Positions 24,212 to 33,185 are shown, counted from the stretch's first letter. The stretch: 64,000 nt of DNA from Streptomyces sp. NRRL S-337 (GCF_000720175.1 NZ_JOIX01000038.1:15950-79949); one strand, 5' to 3'. Made by a program: numbers and translations. Notes: generated by a model from the letters alone, not told the origin.

Positions 24212-26800
24212 ATGGCCGACGACGACGGCCCGAACAACCTGATCCACTTCCCCCGCGTGGGCTACACCGCCCCTGCTGAACCCCCCGCGGAGATGCCCGG
24301 TCCGGCCCCGGCCGACGTGCCGTTTGCGGCCCCCGCCGACGTCTCCACGGACACGCCTGAAACGTTTGCACTCGCGACGCGGACTGCTCCTTTGGACACC
24401 ATCGCGGCCCTGCCCGAGCCCGGTCTCGGAGCTCCGTTCACCGCCGATTCGCAGCCCGCTGCGGCCCCCGCGGCGACGGGGGCGATGCTGCCGGCGACCT
24501 TCCGCTCGGAGAGTTCGCAGCCGGCCGCGCCGCGCCTGGGCGCGCTGTCGCTGGCGGCGATCCTCGCGGTGTCCCTGGCGGCCATGCGCGGCATCCACTC
24601 CGCCATCGCGACGAACCGGGCCAACCGGGAGCAGCGCGAGGCGGTCGCGAAGACGGCGAGCACCGGCAAGGACGGCTCCTTGGGGGACGGCTCGAAGAAG
24701 CAGGTGCAGCCCAGTCACGAGTACGGCCGTAAGGTCCTCCAGCGCGGCCCTGGCGCCCTGGGAGGGCGCTCCGGAGGCGCTGGTCCGGGCCGGCCCGGGT
24801 GGGGCGGCAGCGGGGCGTACAGCGGCTCGGGAGGTCGAGGGCGCGGCGGGATGACGACCCGGTCGCCCAGCGGTGTCGGCGGCGGCGCCCGAGGCGGTCG
24901 CAGTGGCGGTTCGGGCGCCGGGCCCGGCCGCTCCAACACCGGCTCCGGCAAGGGCGGCCCGGGGATCACCCCGCTCAAGCGCAGCTCCCAGGGAGGCGGC
25001 CCCAGCCTCAAGAAGAACCGCGGTCCCGGATCCTCCGGCGGATCGGGCGGTTCGGGAGGCTCCGGCGGCAGCAAGGGCCCGAGCAACAGCGGCGGCGGTG
25101 GCGGCGGGCGTAAGCGCTCCCCCGGCAGCCGCGGCGGGTCCGGCTCCTCGGGGGGTGGCCCGAGCACGAACAGCAAGCGCGGACCCGGCAGCACCGGGCC
25201 CGGGGGTTCGTCCGGCAGCCCCGGCAAGAAGCGCGGGCCCGGCGCCGGATCGGGCAGCGGCAAGGCCGGTCCCACCAGCAAGAGCCCCGGCAAGGGCACG
25301 GGCGCGGGCGGCGGGAAGACCGAGCCCGGCGCGTCCAGCTCGAAGGGCCCCGGCACCGGCAAGGGCACCAGGTCCGGCACCAAGAGCGGCACGAAGAAGT
25401 CGCCGCGCGGGACGACCGGCCCGTCCGGGATCCTGCGGAAGAAGCCCGGCATCACCACCTCCGGCACCGGCCCGAAGTCGAAGGGGAAAGGCATCACCGG
25501 CCCCGGCGGCGCGGGTACGACGGCGTCCGGCAAGGGCGGCGGCAAGAAGGGCAAAGCCCGCTCCGGCAAGAGCGGGACCGGTCCAGCCTCGGTGCCCAAG
25601 GCGCCGGGCGGGAAGTCCCGCAAGGGCAAGAAGATCACGCTCACGCCGGGCATCGCGCACGGCACGTTCGCGGCGGCGGACAAGTACGGCTGCCGCTGCC
25701 GCAAGTGCCGACGCTTCAAGAAGGAGTACGACCGCAAGGTCGCCGGGGCGATGAAGTCCGCCGCCCGGGGCCGGACCACCTTCGGCGAGGCGGTGTACGA
25801 GACCGCTGAGAAGCGCCTCAAGCGCCGCCGCAAGAAGATGGGCCCGCCGGTCGTCACAAAGGTCAAGGTCAGGAAGCCCAAGAAGAAGACCGGCCCGAAG
25901 ACCAAGACCACCAAGCCCAAGAGCCCCAAGCCCGCCGGCCCCGCTGCGAAGGCGCCGACCGGCCCGGCCGCGAAAGCACCGACCCGTCGCACGCCGTGGT
26001 CCACGGCCAAGGCACGGGCTCGCAAGCGCGCCCGGATGCGAACCACCACGGTGCCGGGCCCCCGCCCGGCACCCGCGACCGGCCCGGCCACGCCACCGGG
26101 ACCAGCTGCCCCGACCACCGCACCGCCTCCAGCCGCCGCGGTCGCCGGGGCCACCACTGCCCCGGCCCCGCCAGGCGGGGACACGGTGCCGGGCACCGGC
26201 GAGCCGCGCCTGTCGCCGTTCGAGGCGATGGGCGTGGCGACGGCGGTGTCCGCTCCGGTCGATCCGATCACAGTCAAGCGGGCCGACTCCCCCGGATCCG
26301 CACCGGAATCATCCGGCGCGGGCCGGCCCGCCGGCACCTCGAGCACGAAGGAGAACAGCGTGAGTGACGCCTGGCTGACGAAGTGGGGCAGCGGCAGCGT
26401 CGCGGAGATGGACGCACAGCACGAGACCGAGGTCACCCTCGATGACAGCCTCGACCTCCTGGAGGAGCTCACCGAGCAGTCCTTCAAGGCGCACGAGACG
26501 TGCCGCAAGCTGGCGTCGAAGGCGCGGGAGATCCGGCACGAGCTGGACGAACTCGCCGCCGACCTGCGCTCCACCCACAACGTCATCGGCCGTATGACCG
26601 GCGCCGCGTTGGCCAAGCTGGCGGAGTCCATGGAGGTCCTGGCCCGCAAGGCCGACGAGATGTCCACGAAGTCGCTGACGGCGGCGGAGCTCTCCGAGAG
26701 CGCGGAGAACGCCATGTTCGACGCCTACCGGCCCCTCGTGCAGGCCACCGAGGACGCGGGTCTGGTCGTGCCCGCCGCCCGCGTCCACAACGAGAACTGA
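24212..26800 (+). CDS. Glycine/lysine-rich low-complexity protein fused to a coiled-coil domain
   Basis: 862 residues. The N-terminal 110 residues include a hydrophobic stretch (LGALSLAAILAVSLAAMRGI). About residues 170-480 are Gly/Ser/Pro/Lys repeats, strongly basic and disordered. About 485-590 hold a cysteine pair region (GCRCRKCRRFKKEYDRKVAG) and lysine-rich tracts. The last 146 residues (VSDAWLTKWGSGSVAEMDAQ onward) form an acidic coiled coil. A ribosome site GAAGGAG at 26347-26353 precedes an in-frame GTG at 26360, so the C-terminal part may also be made alone. It may be a DNA-coating or cell-wall-associated transfer protein; the function is unknown. Confidence 0.6.
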   Translation: MADDDGPNNLIHFPRVGYTAPAEPPAEMPGPAPADVPFAAPADVSTDTPETFALATRTAPLDTIAALPEPGLGAPFTADSQPAAAPAATGAMLPATFRSESSQPAAPRLGALSLAAILAVSLAAMRGIHSAIATNRANREQREAVAKTASTGKDGSLGDGSKKQVQPSHEYGRKVLQRGPGALGGRSGGAGPGRPGWGGSGAYSGSGGRGRGGMTTRSPSGVGGGARGGRSGGSGAGPGRSNTGSGKGGPGITPLKRSSQGGGPSLKKNRGPGSSGGSGGSGGSGGSKGPSNSGGGGGGRKRSPGSRGGSGSSGGGPSTNSKRGPGSTGPGGSSGSPGKKRGPGAGSGSGKAGPTSKSPGKGTGAGGGKTEPGASSSKGPGTGKGTRSGTKSGTKKSPRGTTGPSGILRKKPGITTSGTGPKSKGKGITGPGGAGTTASGKGGGKKGKARSGKSGTGPASVPKAPGGKSRKGKKITLTPGIAHGTFAAADKYGCRCRKCRRFKKEYDRKVAGAMKSAARGRTTFGEAVYETAEKRLKRRRKKMGPPVVTKVKVRKPKKKTGPKTKTTKPKSPKPAGPAAKAPTGPAAKAPTRRTPWSTAKARARKRARMRTTTVPGPRPAPATGPATPPGPAAPTTAPPPAAAVAGATTAPAPPGGDTVPGTGEPRLSPFEAMGVATAVSAPVDPITVKRADSPGSAPESSGAGRPAGTSSTKENSVSDAWLTKWGSGSVAEMDAQHETEVTLDDSLDLLEELTEQSFKAHETCRKLASKAREIRHELDELAADLRSTHNVIGRMTGAALAKLAESMEVLARKADEMSTKSLTAAELSESAENAMFDAYRPLVQATEDAGLVVPAARVHNEN

Positions 26801-26814
26801 AAGGAGATCAGCAC

Positions 26815-27264
26815 GTGAGCGACAACCTCCCCGCGATCCCGGGCATGAACAACGGGGCGGCCAGCGGCACCGGCAGTGCCAGCACGGGCAACGGCTTCCT
26901 CGCCCTGGCCGGCCGGACCGCCAAGCTCGCCGCCTCCGCCCTCTTCCTCAAGGAGGGCATGCACCTGCTCCGCTCCCACATGCAGGCCAACGCCGGTGCG
27001 GCCATGCGCCTGTCGGAGATGTGCGGCCAGGCCGAAGTCGAGCCCCGCTTCACCTCGATGATCGAAGACGTCTCCACCTCCCTGACCAGGGTGGCGGAGG
27101 CGTCCGGCGAGATGGTCAACGCCGCCGACGCCGTCGACACCGATGCCCGCGGCTTCAACGGCGCGCACGACCGGGAGTACCGCCCCGGCTACGAAGCCTC
27201 CAACGGCTCCGGAGTCCGGCAGGCCAAGCCCGGCTTCTACCGGCGAACCGGCCGCCGCCGCTGA
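26815..27264 (+). CDS. Hypothetical transfer-operon protein
   Basis: 149 residues from GTG with AAGGAG upstream, 14 bases after the previous stop. The N-terminus is Gly/Ser-rich, then a helical core (LAASALFLKEGMHLLRSHMQ, then FTSMIEDVSTSLTRVAEASG) that may pair with the coiled coil encoded just upstream. The tail ends in FYRRTGRRR. It sits directly before traB, so a role in the transfer apparatus is probable but not shown. Confidence 0.55.
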   Translation: MSDNLPAIPGMNNGAASGTGSASTGNGFLALAGRTAKLAASALFLKEGMHLLRSHMQANAGAAMRLSEMCGQAEVEPRFTSMIEDVSTSLTRVAEASGEMVNAADAVDTDARGFNGAHDREYRPGYEASNGSGVRQAKPGFYRRTGRRR

Positions 27265-27282
27265 ACAACCCCCACCCCGCCG

Positions 27283-27327
27283 CAGCAGGGCCGCACCCGG
27301 ACCTCCGGGCGCGGCCCCTGCTGCTGC
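27283..27327 (+). terminator. Hairpin ahead of traB
   Basis: Arms GCAGCAGGGCCGC and CCCGG pair with CCGGG and GCGGCCCCTGCTGC (one bulge). It ends about a dozen bases before the traB ribosome site, so it may attenuate traB expression. Confidence 0.6.
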
Positions 27328-27349
27328 CTGTCCTTGAACGGAGGCAGTG

Positions 27350-29641
27350 TTGAGCACCATCGACCAGGCGGCGCCGGCCGCCGACACCACCAAGCGCGTC
27401 CCGGGCCACGTCATCTACCGGCGCGTCCTGGCCGAACGCACCTCCTACGCACTCGCCGCGGCCGGGATGATCGTCGGCCCGCAGCTCGACGACAGCGCCT
27501 GGTCCTACCTCGCCTCCGGCGGGATCGGCCTGGGCACCCTCGCCTGGCTGTACGCGAAGACCAAGGACCCCGACCAGGGCCTGGACATGCTGACCCGGGC
27601 ACAGCGGGCGATCCCGTTCCTGACAGCCGCCGGCACCTACATGGCGAACCTGATCACCCCCGGCTTCAACTGGTGGGAGGTCGTCGCCCCGGCCGCGTGG
27701 GCGTCCCTGATGGGATGGATGGCGCCGCTCACCCGCAGCGCCGGCCTGGTCCTAGAGCTCACCGAACACCAAGACCAGCAAGGCGCCGGACCCGGGGAGC
27801 CGCTGACCTACACCGAGTTCCTCGCCGCGAAGTGGCAGCAGGCCACCGGTGACGGCACCCGGCTGGTGTCCATCACCCCGTTCCGCGCCGACCGCCCCGA
27901 CTTCGAGGCCATCGTCGTCGCCCAGGCCGGGAAGGCGGTGCCCACCTTCACGGACGTGCAGCTGGCCGCCGCATTCGACTTCCCCATCGGCACCGTGAAG
28001 CTGCGCCCGGTCCAGGGCTCCGGGCCCGGCCGGATGAGGCTGGTCGCCCGCCCCACCTCCGAGGACGTTGAGGCCGTCGCCGAAGGCATTCGCGGTCTGT
28101 GGGAGACCGCGGTCGCCGCCCCGGGCAAGGCCGCCCCCGGCGTCGACCTGGTCGACTACCGGGCCGAACCGCACCGCATCGTGCTGCTGGTCGCCTCCCC
28201 TCCGGGCAAGGAGATCCACCTGCCGCACACAGCGATCTGCTCCGCCTTCGGCATCGACGACCCCTCCCGGCTGGTCATCGAGACCGACGGCATCCGCCAG
28301 GGCGTCGTCTCCATCTACAAGACGAACCCGCTGATGAAGGTTCGCAAGGCCACCGTCGAAGACCTGGCGATGGACGCCAAGGGCCGCGTCACTATCGGCG
28401 TCTGCCACGACGGCAAGCCCGCCCGGATGCGGCTGTGGGACCCGAGCCAGGGCGCGCTGCGCGGCATCACCGCCGGTGTCACCGGCGCGGGCAAGTCGGT
28501 CCTTCAGAACCTGATCCTCGCCGCGGAGAAGCGCTCCGGCGTCGTCTCCTGGGTCGGCGACGTCCAGGGCGGCATGTCGCTGCCCGAGGCGGAGGGCCGG
28601 GTCGACTGGTTCGCCAAGGGCCCGGTGGAGACGCTACTGATGCTCACGGCCGCGCACGCGGTCATGAAGTACCGCGAGCGGATCTCCAACGAGATGGGCC
28701 GCGGCGACTTCGCCCTGAACCGGCCCTGGCCGCTCATCAACATCACGCTGGACGAGATCAACCGGCTGCTGTCCCACCCGGACGAAGCGATGCGCAAGGC
28801 CACCGCCTACCTCATCGCCGACATCCAAAAGACCGGCCGCAAGGTCGGCATCGGCATCCGGCTCGCCGTGCAGTCCCTGCACCTCAAGGACCTCGGTGAC
28901 GACGACGCTATCCGCCAGCAGGGCAAGGTTGGCGCGCTGTTCCTCATGCGCACTGCCTCCTCCTCCACCAAGGAGATGGGTCTGGACGGCATCGCCCCGG
29001 CCGGTTTCCAGATGGAGAACATCCCCGCCCGGATCTACGAGAACGGGCAGATCGAGGCGCTGTTCTCCGGCAAGGACGACGAGGACGGCGAGTCCACCGC
29101 GGGCATGGCGTACATGTTCCTGGACGGGCGCGCCAAGTTCATGCGCACGTTCTTCGCGGAGAAGGTCGACGGCGTCTACCCCGACCTGATCGCCCTGTAC
29201 GGCGACGAACCGCCCACCGGGCTGACCGAGGGCGAGGCCAAGCCCGCGCAGGCCGGGGCCGCGATCTACGGCGTGCGGCACACCAACCCGTACGCCGACT
29301 GCGACACCCTCGCCCAGGCATTCTCCGACGCACCCGGCAGCGAGCCGAAGGCCGGCACCTCGGCCCCCGACGCCGACGGCGACAGCGGCGATGCACCTGC
29401 CCCGTTCGAGACGCCGTTCGGCATCCCGTTCGGCGACAGCGGTCCTGACATCGGGGAGGAGCCCGGCCTCCAGGACCAGATCCTCGACCTGCTCACCGAC
29501 GGCCCCAAGAGCCTCAAGCAACTGCGCGAGGCCCTGCCCAGCTTCCAGCCCTCCAGCGTCAGCAACGCCTGCACCCAGCTCAAGGCGAAGGGGCTGGCTA
29601 CGTCGCTCAAGCGTGGCCACTGGGAGCTCGCCGACAGCTGA
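27350..29641 (+). CDS. traB: TraB-like FtsK/SpoIIIE DNA translocase
   Basis: 763 residues from TTG; the GTG three bases earlier is too close to GGAGG. Hydrophobic segments lie near residues 30-60 and 80-120. The P-loop GVTGAGKS is at about 376-383, Walker B ITLDEIN near 465, and FtsK-type motifs follow (IRLAVQSLHLKDLG). Residues about 700-763 form a winged helix (DQILDLLTDGPKSLKQLREA). Family knowledge: Streptomyces TraB is a hexameric motor that moves double-stranded plasmid DNA between mycelia after its winged helix binds 8-bp clt repeats. The spread genes around it support this role. Confidence 0.93.
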   Translation: MSTIDQAAPAADTTKRVPGHVIYRRVLAERTSYALAAAGMIVGPQLDDSAWSYLASGGIGLGTLAWLYAKTKDPDQGLDMLTRAQRAIPFLTAAGTYMANLITPGFNWWEVVAPAAWASLMGWMAPLTRSAGLVLELTEHQDQQGAGPGEPLTYTEFLAAKWQQATGDGTRLVSITPFRADRPDFEAIVVAQAGKAVPTFTDVQLAAAFDFPIGTVKLRPVQGSGPGRMRLVARPTSEDVEAVAEGIRGLWETAVAAPGKAAPGVDLVDYRAEPHRIVLLVASPPGKEIHLPHTAICSAFGIDDPSRLVIETDGIRQGVVSIYKTNPLMKVRKATVEDLAMDAKGRVTIGVCHDGKPARMRLWDPSQGALRGITAGVTGAGKSVLQNLILAAEKRSGVVSWVGDVQGGMSLPEAEGRVDWFAKGPVETLLMLTAAHAVMKYRERISNEMGRGDFALNRPWPLINITLDEINRLLSHPDEAMRKATAYLIADIQKTGRKVGIGIRLAVQSLHLKDLGDDDAIRQQGKVGALFLMRTASSSTKEMGLDGIAPAGFQMENIPARIYENGQIEALFSGKDDEDGESTAGMAYMFLDGRAKFMRTFFAEKVDGVYPDLIALYGDEPPTGLTEGEAKPAQAGAAIYGVRHTNPYADCDTLAQAFSDAPGSEPKAGTSAPDADGDSGDAPAPFETPFGIPFGDSGPDIGEEPGLQDQILDLLTDGPKSLKQLREALPSFQPSSVSNACTQLKAKGLATSLKRGHWELADS

Positions 29642-29690
29642 CCCGCACCACCCACCCCGCTCACCACTCACACCGAAGGAACCGATTCCC

Positions 29691-29879
29691 GTGGTCCTGT
29701 CGATCTCCATGGTCCTGCTGCTCGGCATCGCCGTCTTCTTCCTCTGGAAGACCGGCTACCAGCGGATCGTCCCCGGCATCGTCGTCTGCCTGTTCGGCTT
29801 CTTCCTCGCCAGCACCGGCATCGCCCCCACGATCACCGCCACCGTCACCTCGGTCGCCGGATGGATCAGCTCCCTGTGA
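29691..29879 (+). CDS. Small two-helix membrane protein (Spd-like)
   Basis: 62 residues from GTG with GAAGGA eleven bases upstream. Two hydrophobic helices (ISMVLLLGIAVFFLWKTGYQ and IVPGIVVCLFGFFLASTGIA) with almost no soluble part. It follows traB by about 50 bases. Small hydrophobic proteins next to TraB commonly act in intramycelial spread of Streptomyces plasmids; that role is inferred from position. Confidence 0.65.
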   Translation: MVLSISMVLLLGIAVFFLWKTGYQRIVPGIVVCLFGFFLASTGIAPTITATVTSVAGWISSL

Positions 29880-29917
29880 CCCGCCCCGACTCGCCCCACG
29901 TGAAGGAGAACACGACG

Positions 29918-30118
29918 ATGACGAAGCACCGCCCGCTGGTCCTGTTGGTCGACGACGCCGCTGACGTCCTCGCGGCCAGCCCCAAGGCCCGCGCGCTCGT
30001 CACCGAGCTGCTGCGCACCGGCCGCCGCAACGGCCTGGTGGTCCGCTCCGAGGACCGCCGGCCGCTGTGGCAGTACCCGACGGTCGGAGCGCTCGAAGCC
30101 GCCGCCGACCGGCAGTAG
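29918..30118 (+). CDS. Small hypothetical protein
   Basis: 66 residues from ATG with AAGGAGA upstream. HRPLVLLVDDAADVLAASPK, then ALVTELLRTGRRNGLVVRSE: an alternating beta/alpha pattern. It contains no Walker or zinc motif. It lies between two predicted membrane proteins in the spread-gene section of the operon. The family is not recognised. Confidence 0.6.
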   Translation: MTKHRPLVLLVDDAADVLAASPKARALVTELLRTGRRNGLVVRSEDRRPLWQYPTVGALEAAADRQ

Positions 30119-30140
30119 CCCCGCCCGCTCCCCCACCCCT

Positions 30141-30173
30141 GCGCCCTCCCCGCCCGACCGGCGGGGAGGGCGC
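30141..30173 (+). terminator. Intergenic hairpin
   Basis: A perfect 13-bp stem GCGCCCTCCCCGC / GCGGGGAGGGCGC with a 7-nt loop between 30118 and 30203. Confidence 0.7.
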
Positions 30174-30202
30174 CCCGCGTCTGCCCTGAAACGGAGATCA
30201 CC

Positions 30203-30700
30203 GTGGACTTCGAGAACATCACCCGCCCGCTCACCGACGACGAAGCCAAGGCCGAAGCCGAGCGGATCATCGCCCGGTCCTTCCAGCACCCGCTGCCGCC
30301 CGTGCGGCACATGCCGACGTCGTTCCGCGACGACACCCCACTGCCCGCGTACGGCGACACCCCGCCCGTCCATCAGGACGACAAGCGGATCGTGCCCGCG
30401 TGGGCGGCCGGGATCGCGGTGGCCTCCATCGGTGTCGGCGCCGGCATCACCGGCATCGGCTGCGGGGCCTGGCTGGTCCTCCAGGGCCTGGCCTCCGTCA
30501 CGCTCTACGGCGTGCTGATGGTGACCCTCCCCTTCGCGGGTGTCGCGATGGTCGCCACCGCGATCGGCGGCGCGTTCAGCAAGGCCCGCAGGTCGGTCTC
30601 CAAGACGGTCTACGGGGGCCCGGTCGTGCAGAACACGCAGATCAACAACACCAGCAACCAGCGCGGGATGTTCTCCCGCACCCGCAACGACATCCGCTGA
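30203..30700 (+). CDS. SpdB-like membrane protein
   Basis: 165 residues from GTG with CGGAGA upstream. The N-terminal 65 residues are polar (ITRPLTDDEAKAEAERIIAR), then come two long hydrophobic helices (WAAGIAVASIGVGAGITGIG and VLMVTLPFAGVAMVATAIGG), and a polar tail (VVQNTQINNTSNQRGMFSRT). The size, two central helices and position after traB match Streptomyces spread proteins. It probably sits in the cross-wall membrane with TraB. Confidence 0.65.
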   Translation: MDFENITRPLTDDEAKAEAERIIARSFQHPLPPVRHMPTSFRDDTPLPAYGDTPPVHQDDKRIVPAWAAGIAVASIGVGAGITGIGCGAWLVLQGLASVTLYGVLMVTLPFAGVAMVATAIGGAFSKARRSVSKTVYGGPVVQNTQINNTSNQRGMFSRTRNDIR

Positions 30701-30781
30701 ACTCCGGGCCCCCTGCCTCGTATCCGACACCTCGCCCGCGGGCCGGACTTCGGGTGCGGGACAGGCCGTCCGGCCTCGCGG

Positions 30782-31000
30782 TCAGTCGTAGTCGATCCAG
30801 ATCCGGCCGTCGCCGTCGACCTCAGCCCCCCGGATCTGCCCTCCGACGATCGCGCCGTTGATCGTCACCTCGACGTCGTAGTCCACGTCGATCCACAGCA
30901 CACCGTCGTCGTCGGTGAACGCGGGCCAGATCGTCCCGTCCGTGTCCACGACCTCGTCGAAGACGACTTCCTCCGGCTCATCGCGGGTGAACCACCCCAT
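30782..31000 (-). CDS. Small acidic beta-rich protein
   Basis: 72 residues on the opposite strand to the operon. It is strongly acidic with repeated D/W/I pattern (TDGTIWPAFTDDDGVLWIDV, then EVDGDGRIWIDYD), like two beta-hairpin repeats. The ATG at 31000 has a GAGAGGGGGG ribosome site. It is the only minus-strand gene inside the transfer operon, convergent with 30203-30700, so it may be separately controlled. The function is unknown. Confidence 0.55.
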   Translation of the reverse strand: MGWFTRDEPEEVVFDEVVDTDGTIWPAFTDDDGVLWIDVDYDVEVTINGAIVGGQIRGAEVDGDGRIWIDYD

Positions 31001-31092
31001 CGCAGCCGCCCCCCTCTCTCCGGGCCCGTCGCACACAGCTTGGCCCACTCACACGCTCCGCGAACACCACATCGACACCTAGGAGTTGCCCC

Positions 31093-31875
31093 GTGCCGAC
31101 CAACGACAACGCCCCCGGCCACAACCGCCAGGAGCTCGCCTACCTACCCGTCCCGTTCCCGAAGGCGCCGCCCAAGCCGCCACGGTTCGCCGTCCTGCGC
31201 GAAGGGGTGCGCGACTGGTGGAACCGGGCCTGGGACGTCGACGGTGTCCTGTACGAGATGTGGGACGACGTCCTCAGCGCCCCCGAGGACGGCCTCCGGT
31301 ACATGGCGCCCTGGCTGCGCGCCGCGCTGACGACGGCTGGAGTCGCCTTCGTCGTGCTGATGGCCAAGGCCGCCGGCGAAGTTGTCCTCCAGGCGCTGCA
31401 CCAGATCCTCACCGCCGTGCCCAAGGTGCAGGTCGGCGTCGACACCTCCAGCGGCGTGGCCTCTGTCGTCGACCAGCCGGTGCGCACGTACATCGCGCAG
31501 CATTCCGCCGGCCTCCCGGTCGCGGCCTCCACCGTCTACACGCTGTGGCTGCTCACCGGCATCGTCGGCCTGGTCCTCGGCTGCCTCTCCCGGAACAACG
31601 GCGTGCGGGCGATGTGGACCGCGTGGGGCGCGGCCACCGTGTTCATGGTCTGGACGACCACCCCGCAGGCCAGCCGCTCCGTCGCGGCCGGGCTCGCCGT
31701 CCTCGCCTGGACGTTCCTGTCCGCCTTCGCGATGCGCGGCCTGACCCTGCGCCGCCACGTCGGCGCCGGCCGCCCCGCGAAGGTCACCGTCAAGCCCGAG
31801 ATCCACGTCCCCGTCCAGCCCCCGGCCCCGGCCGCCGAACAGCACCCGCACAGCGGCTGCCCGTTCCGGAACTGA
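31093..31875 (+). CDS. Multi-pass membrane protein of transfer operon
   Basis: 260 residues from GTG with AGGAG upstream. After a proline-rich cytoplasmic N-terminus and an amphipathic part (VRDWWNRAWDVDGVLYEMWD) there are about four hydrophobic helices (AALTTAGVAFVVLMAKAAGE; TVYTLWLLTGIVGLVLGCLS; AWGAATVFMVWTTTP; AGLAVLAWTFLSAFAMRG). The tail ends in HPHSGCPFRN. It resembles other Spd-type membrane proteins in layout. It probably contributes to the pore or septal site used in spread. Confidence 0.65.
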   Translation: MPTNDNAPGHNRQELAYLPVPFPKAPPKPPRFAVLREGVRDWWNRAWDVDGVLYEMWDDVLSAPEDGLRYMAPWLRAALTTAGVAFVVLMAKAAGEVVLQALHQILTAVPKVQVGVDTSSGVASVVDQPVRTYIAQHSAGLPVAASTVYTLWLLTGIVGLVLGCLSRNNGVRAMWTAWGAATVFMVWTTTPQASRSVAAGLAVLAWTFLSAFAMRGLTLRRHVGAGRPAKVTVKPEIHVPVQPPAPAAEQHPHSGCPFRN

Positions 31876-31956
31876 CCTCCGGTCGCTCCGTCTGGTCCTC
31901 GCCCACCCGCTTCCGGGTGGACGAGGGCTGGACAGGCCGACCGGCCACCTCGCACC

Positions 31957-31993
31957 GCGCCCCGCCGACATCAGCACGACGTCGGCGGGGCGC
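31957..31993 (+). other. Intergenic hairpin
   Basis: A perfect 13-bp stem GCGCCCCGCCGAC / GTCGGCGGGGCGC with an 11-nt loop, ahead of the small gene at 32027. Confidence 0.65.
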
Positions 31994-32026
31994 AGCGCTG
32001 TCCACCGACCATTGGAGGAACCGCTC

Positions 32027-32134
32027 GTGCTCATTCCCCGCCCGCGCCGCCTGATCGGCCGGGCCCGCCCGCAGCGTCCCGGTCCCCGCTACCCGCACCA
32101 CCCCGACCGGCTGCCCGGCGCCTGGAGCAGGTGA
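32027..32134 (+). CDS. 35-residue arginine/proline-rich peptide
   Basis: Starts at GTG with GGAGGA six bases upstream and reads VLIPRPRRLIGRARPQRPGP onward, ending PGAWSR. The stop overlaps the next start (TGATG). It is highly basic, so nucleic-acid contact is possible. The ribosome site and coupling to the following gene support translation; it may mainly serve as a leader peptide. Confidence 0.45.
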   Translation: MLIPRPRRLIGRARPQRPGPRYPHHPDRLPGAWSR

Positions 32135-32526
32135 TGCCGCGTCCGAGGAAGAAGCGCTACCGCCGCGAGGCCGCCCGGGTGCCGCGCAGTGACGCGGCGC
32201 TGCCCGAGTACGACCGCAGCACGGTGCCGGAAGGCTTGGTCACCAGGCGGCAGTTACGGGGCATGGGCCTGAGCGCCGGCAACAACGAGGGCCCGGTCGC
32301 GATCCTGCGCTGCAAGCTGTGTGCCACCCGGCCCCAGTGGTCGTGCGCCCACCCCACCCGTGGCTATCTGCTTCGCCTCGACCTTGCCATGCCCAAGAGG
32401 ACGCCGACGCTCGCTCAGGAGTGGGCCCTCGATCGGGCGATGGCAGCGAGGCAGACCTGCCCGCGTTGCCACCGGCGCTACTACTTCTGTCTCCCGCTGC
32501 GCACCCAGGGTGTCTGCGACCCCTGA
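32134..32526 (+). CDS. RRQRL-motif-like zinc-binding protein, with TGA in place of a zinc cysteine
   Basis: 130 residues. TRRQLRGMGLSAGN near residues 40-53 is the RRQRL-type motif of a Streptomyces plasmid family; CKLC and CPRC then give zinc ligands. The last residues before the stop are GVCDP, then TGA, and the same frame continues DKGYEPSADTYMSSRAPVVH to a second stop at 32599-32601, filling the gap up to the next ribosome site. A cysteine codon TGC instead of TGA would complete a CDPC knuckle. Codon 43 or so (RRQL) is a TTA. Probable nucleic-acid binding. Confidence 0.65.
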   Translation: MPRPRKKRYRREAARVPRSDAALPEYDRSTVPEGLVTRRQLRGMGLSAGNNEGPVAILRCKLCATRPQWSCAHPTRGYLLRLDLAMPKRTPTLAQEWALDRAMAARQTCPRCHRRYYFCLPLRTQGVCDP

Positions 32527-32630
32527 GACAAGGGCTACGAGCCCAGCGCCGACACCTACATGTCGTCCCGGGCCCCGGTCGTGCATCGACTGGCCGCCTG
32601 ACCAACGATTCTCTGAAGGAGAACTCACCC

Positions 32631-33185
32631 ATGGCACTGAGCCTGTTCACCCGCCGTATGGACGTGCAGGATCCGGCGACTTGGACGCCGCCGGGCACGA
32701 TCGTCGTCCAGCGCTACCGCAACGTCGTCGGACCGGCAGAGGGCGCGGTTGTCCTCGTCTACACCGCCGACAGCGACTGCCGCAGCGCCTACTTCGCTAC
32801 AGCCTGCCTCGGCTGCACCTACCGCATGTCCGGCAGCGACCGCCGATCGCCGCTCACGCAGGCGAAGGCCGCCGACCTCGCCAACGCCCACGCGGCCACC
32901 TGCCACGCGATGAACTGCGGCGTCCCGGCAGCGCCCAACGACACCGAGGCCACGCGGATGGTGCGTTCCCGGCTCTGGGGCCTGCGCCCGCACGGCACCA
33001 GCCCCCACTACGTCCACCTCACCGACTTCCACGTAGACCGCGTCGATCTCCAGCGCGACGCCGCCTTCATCAAGAAGACGATGGTGCAGCTCACCCACAC
33101 CGAGCCGCACTTCCTCACCTCCAGGACCATCCACGACGGCAAGGGCACCCAGTTCCTGGTCCAGCCGCACCCGCCCCGGGGCTGA
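32631..33185 (+). CDS. Hypothetical plasmid protein with cysteine cluster
   Basis: 184 residues from ATG with GAAGGAGA upstream. DCRSAYFATACLGCTYRMSG near residues 48-68 and HAATCHAMNCGV near 90-100 contain cysteines and histidines spaced like a zinc site. The C-terminal half is hydrophilic with likely beta strands (HYVHLTDFHVDRVDLQRDAA). It follows the RRQRL-type gene, with which it is probably co-translated. No known family is assigned. Confidence 0.6.
   Translation: MALSLFTRRMDVQDPATWTPPGTIVVQRYRNVVGPAEGAVVLVYTADSDCRSAYFATACLGCTYRMSGSDRRSPLTQAKAADLANAHAATCHAMNCGVPAAPNDTEATRMVRSRLWGLRPHGTSPHYVHLTDFHVDRVDLQRDAAFIKKTMVQLTHTEPHFLTSRTIHDGKGTQFLVQPHPPRG

Noticed and set aside
24104..26715. Very long open frames on the minus strand (518 and 666 codons) opposite the glycine-rich gene
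   Set aside because: They are mirror images of Gly/Pro/Ser codons in GC-rich DNA, contain no domain, and the plus-strand gene has the ribosome site and operon context.
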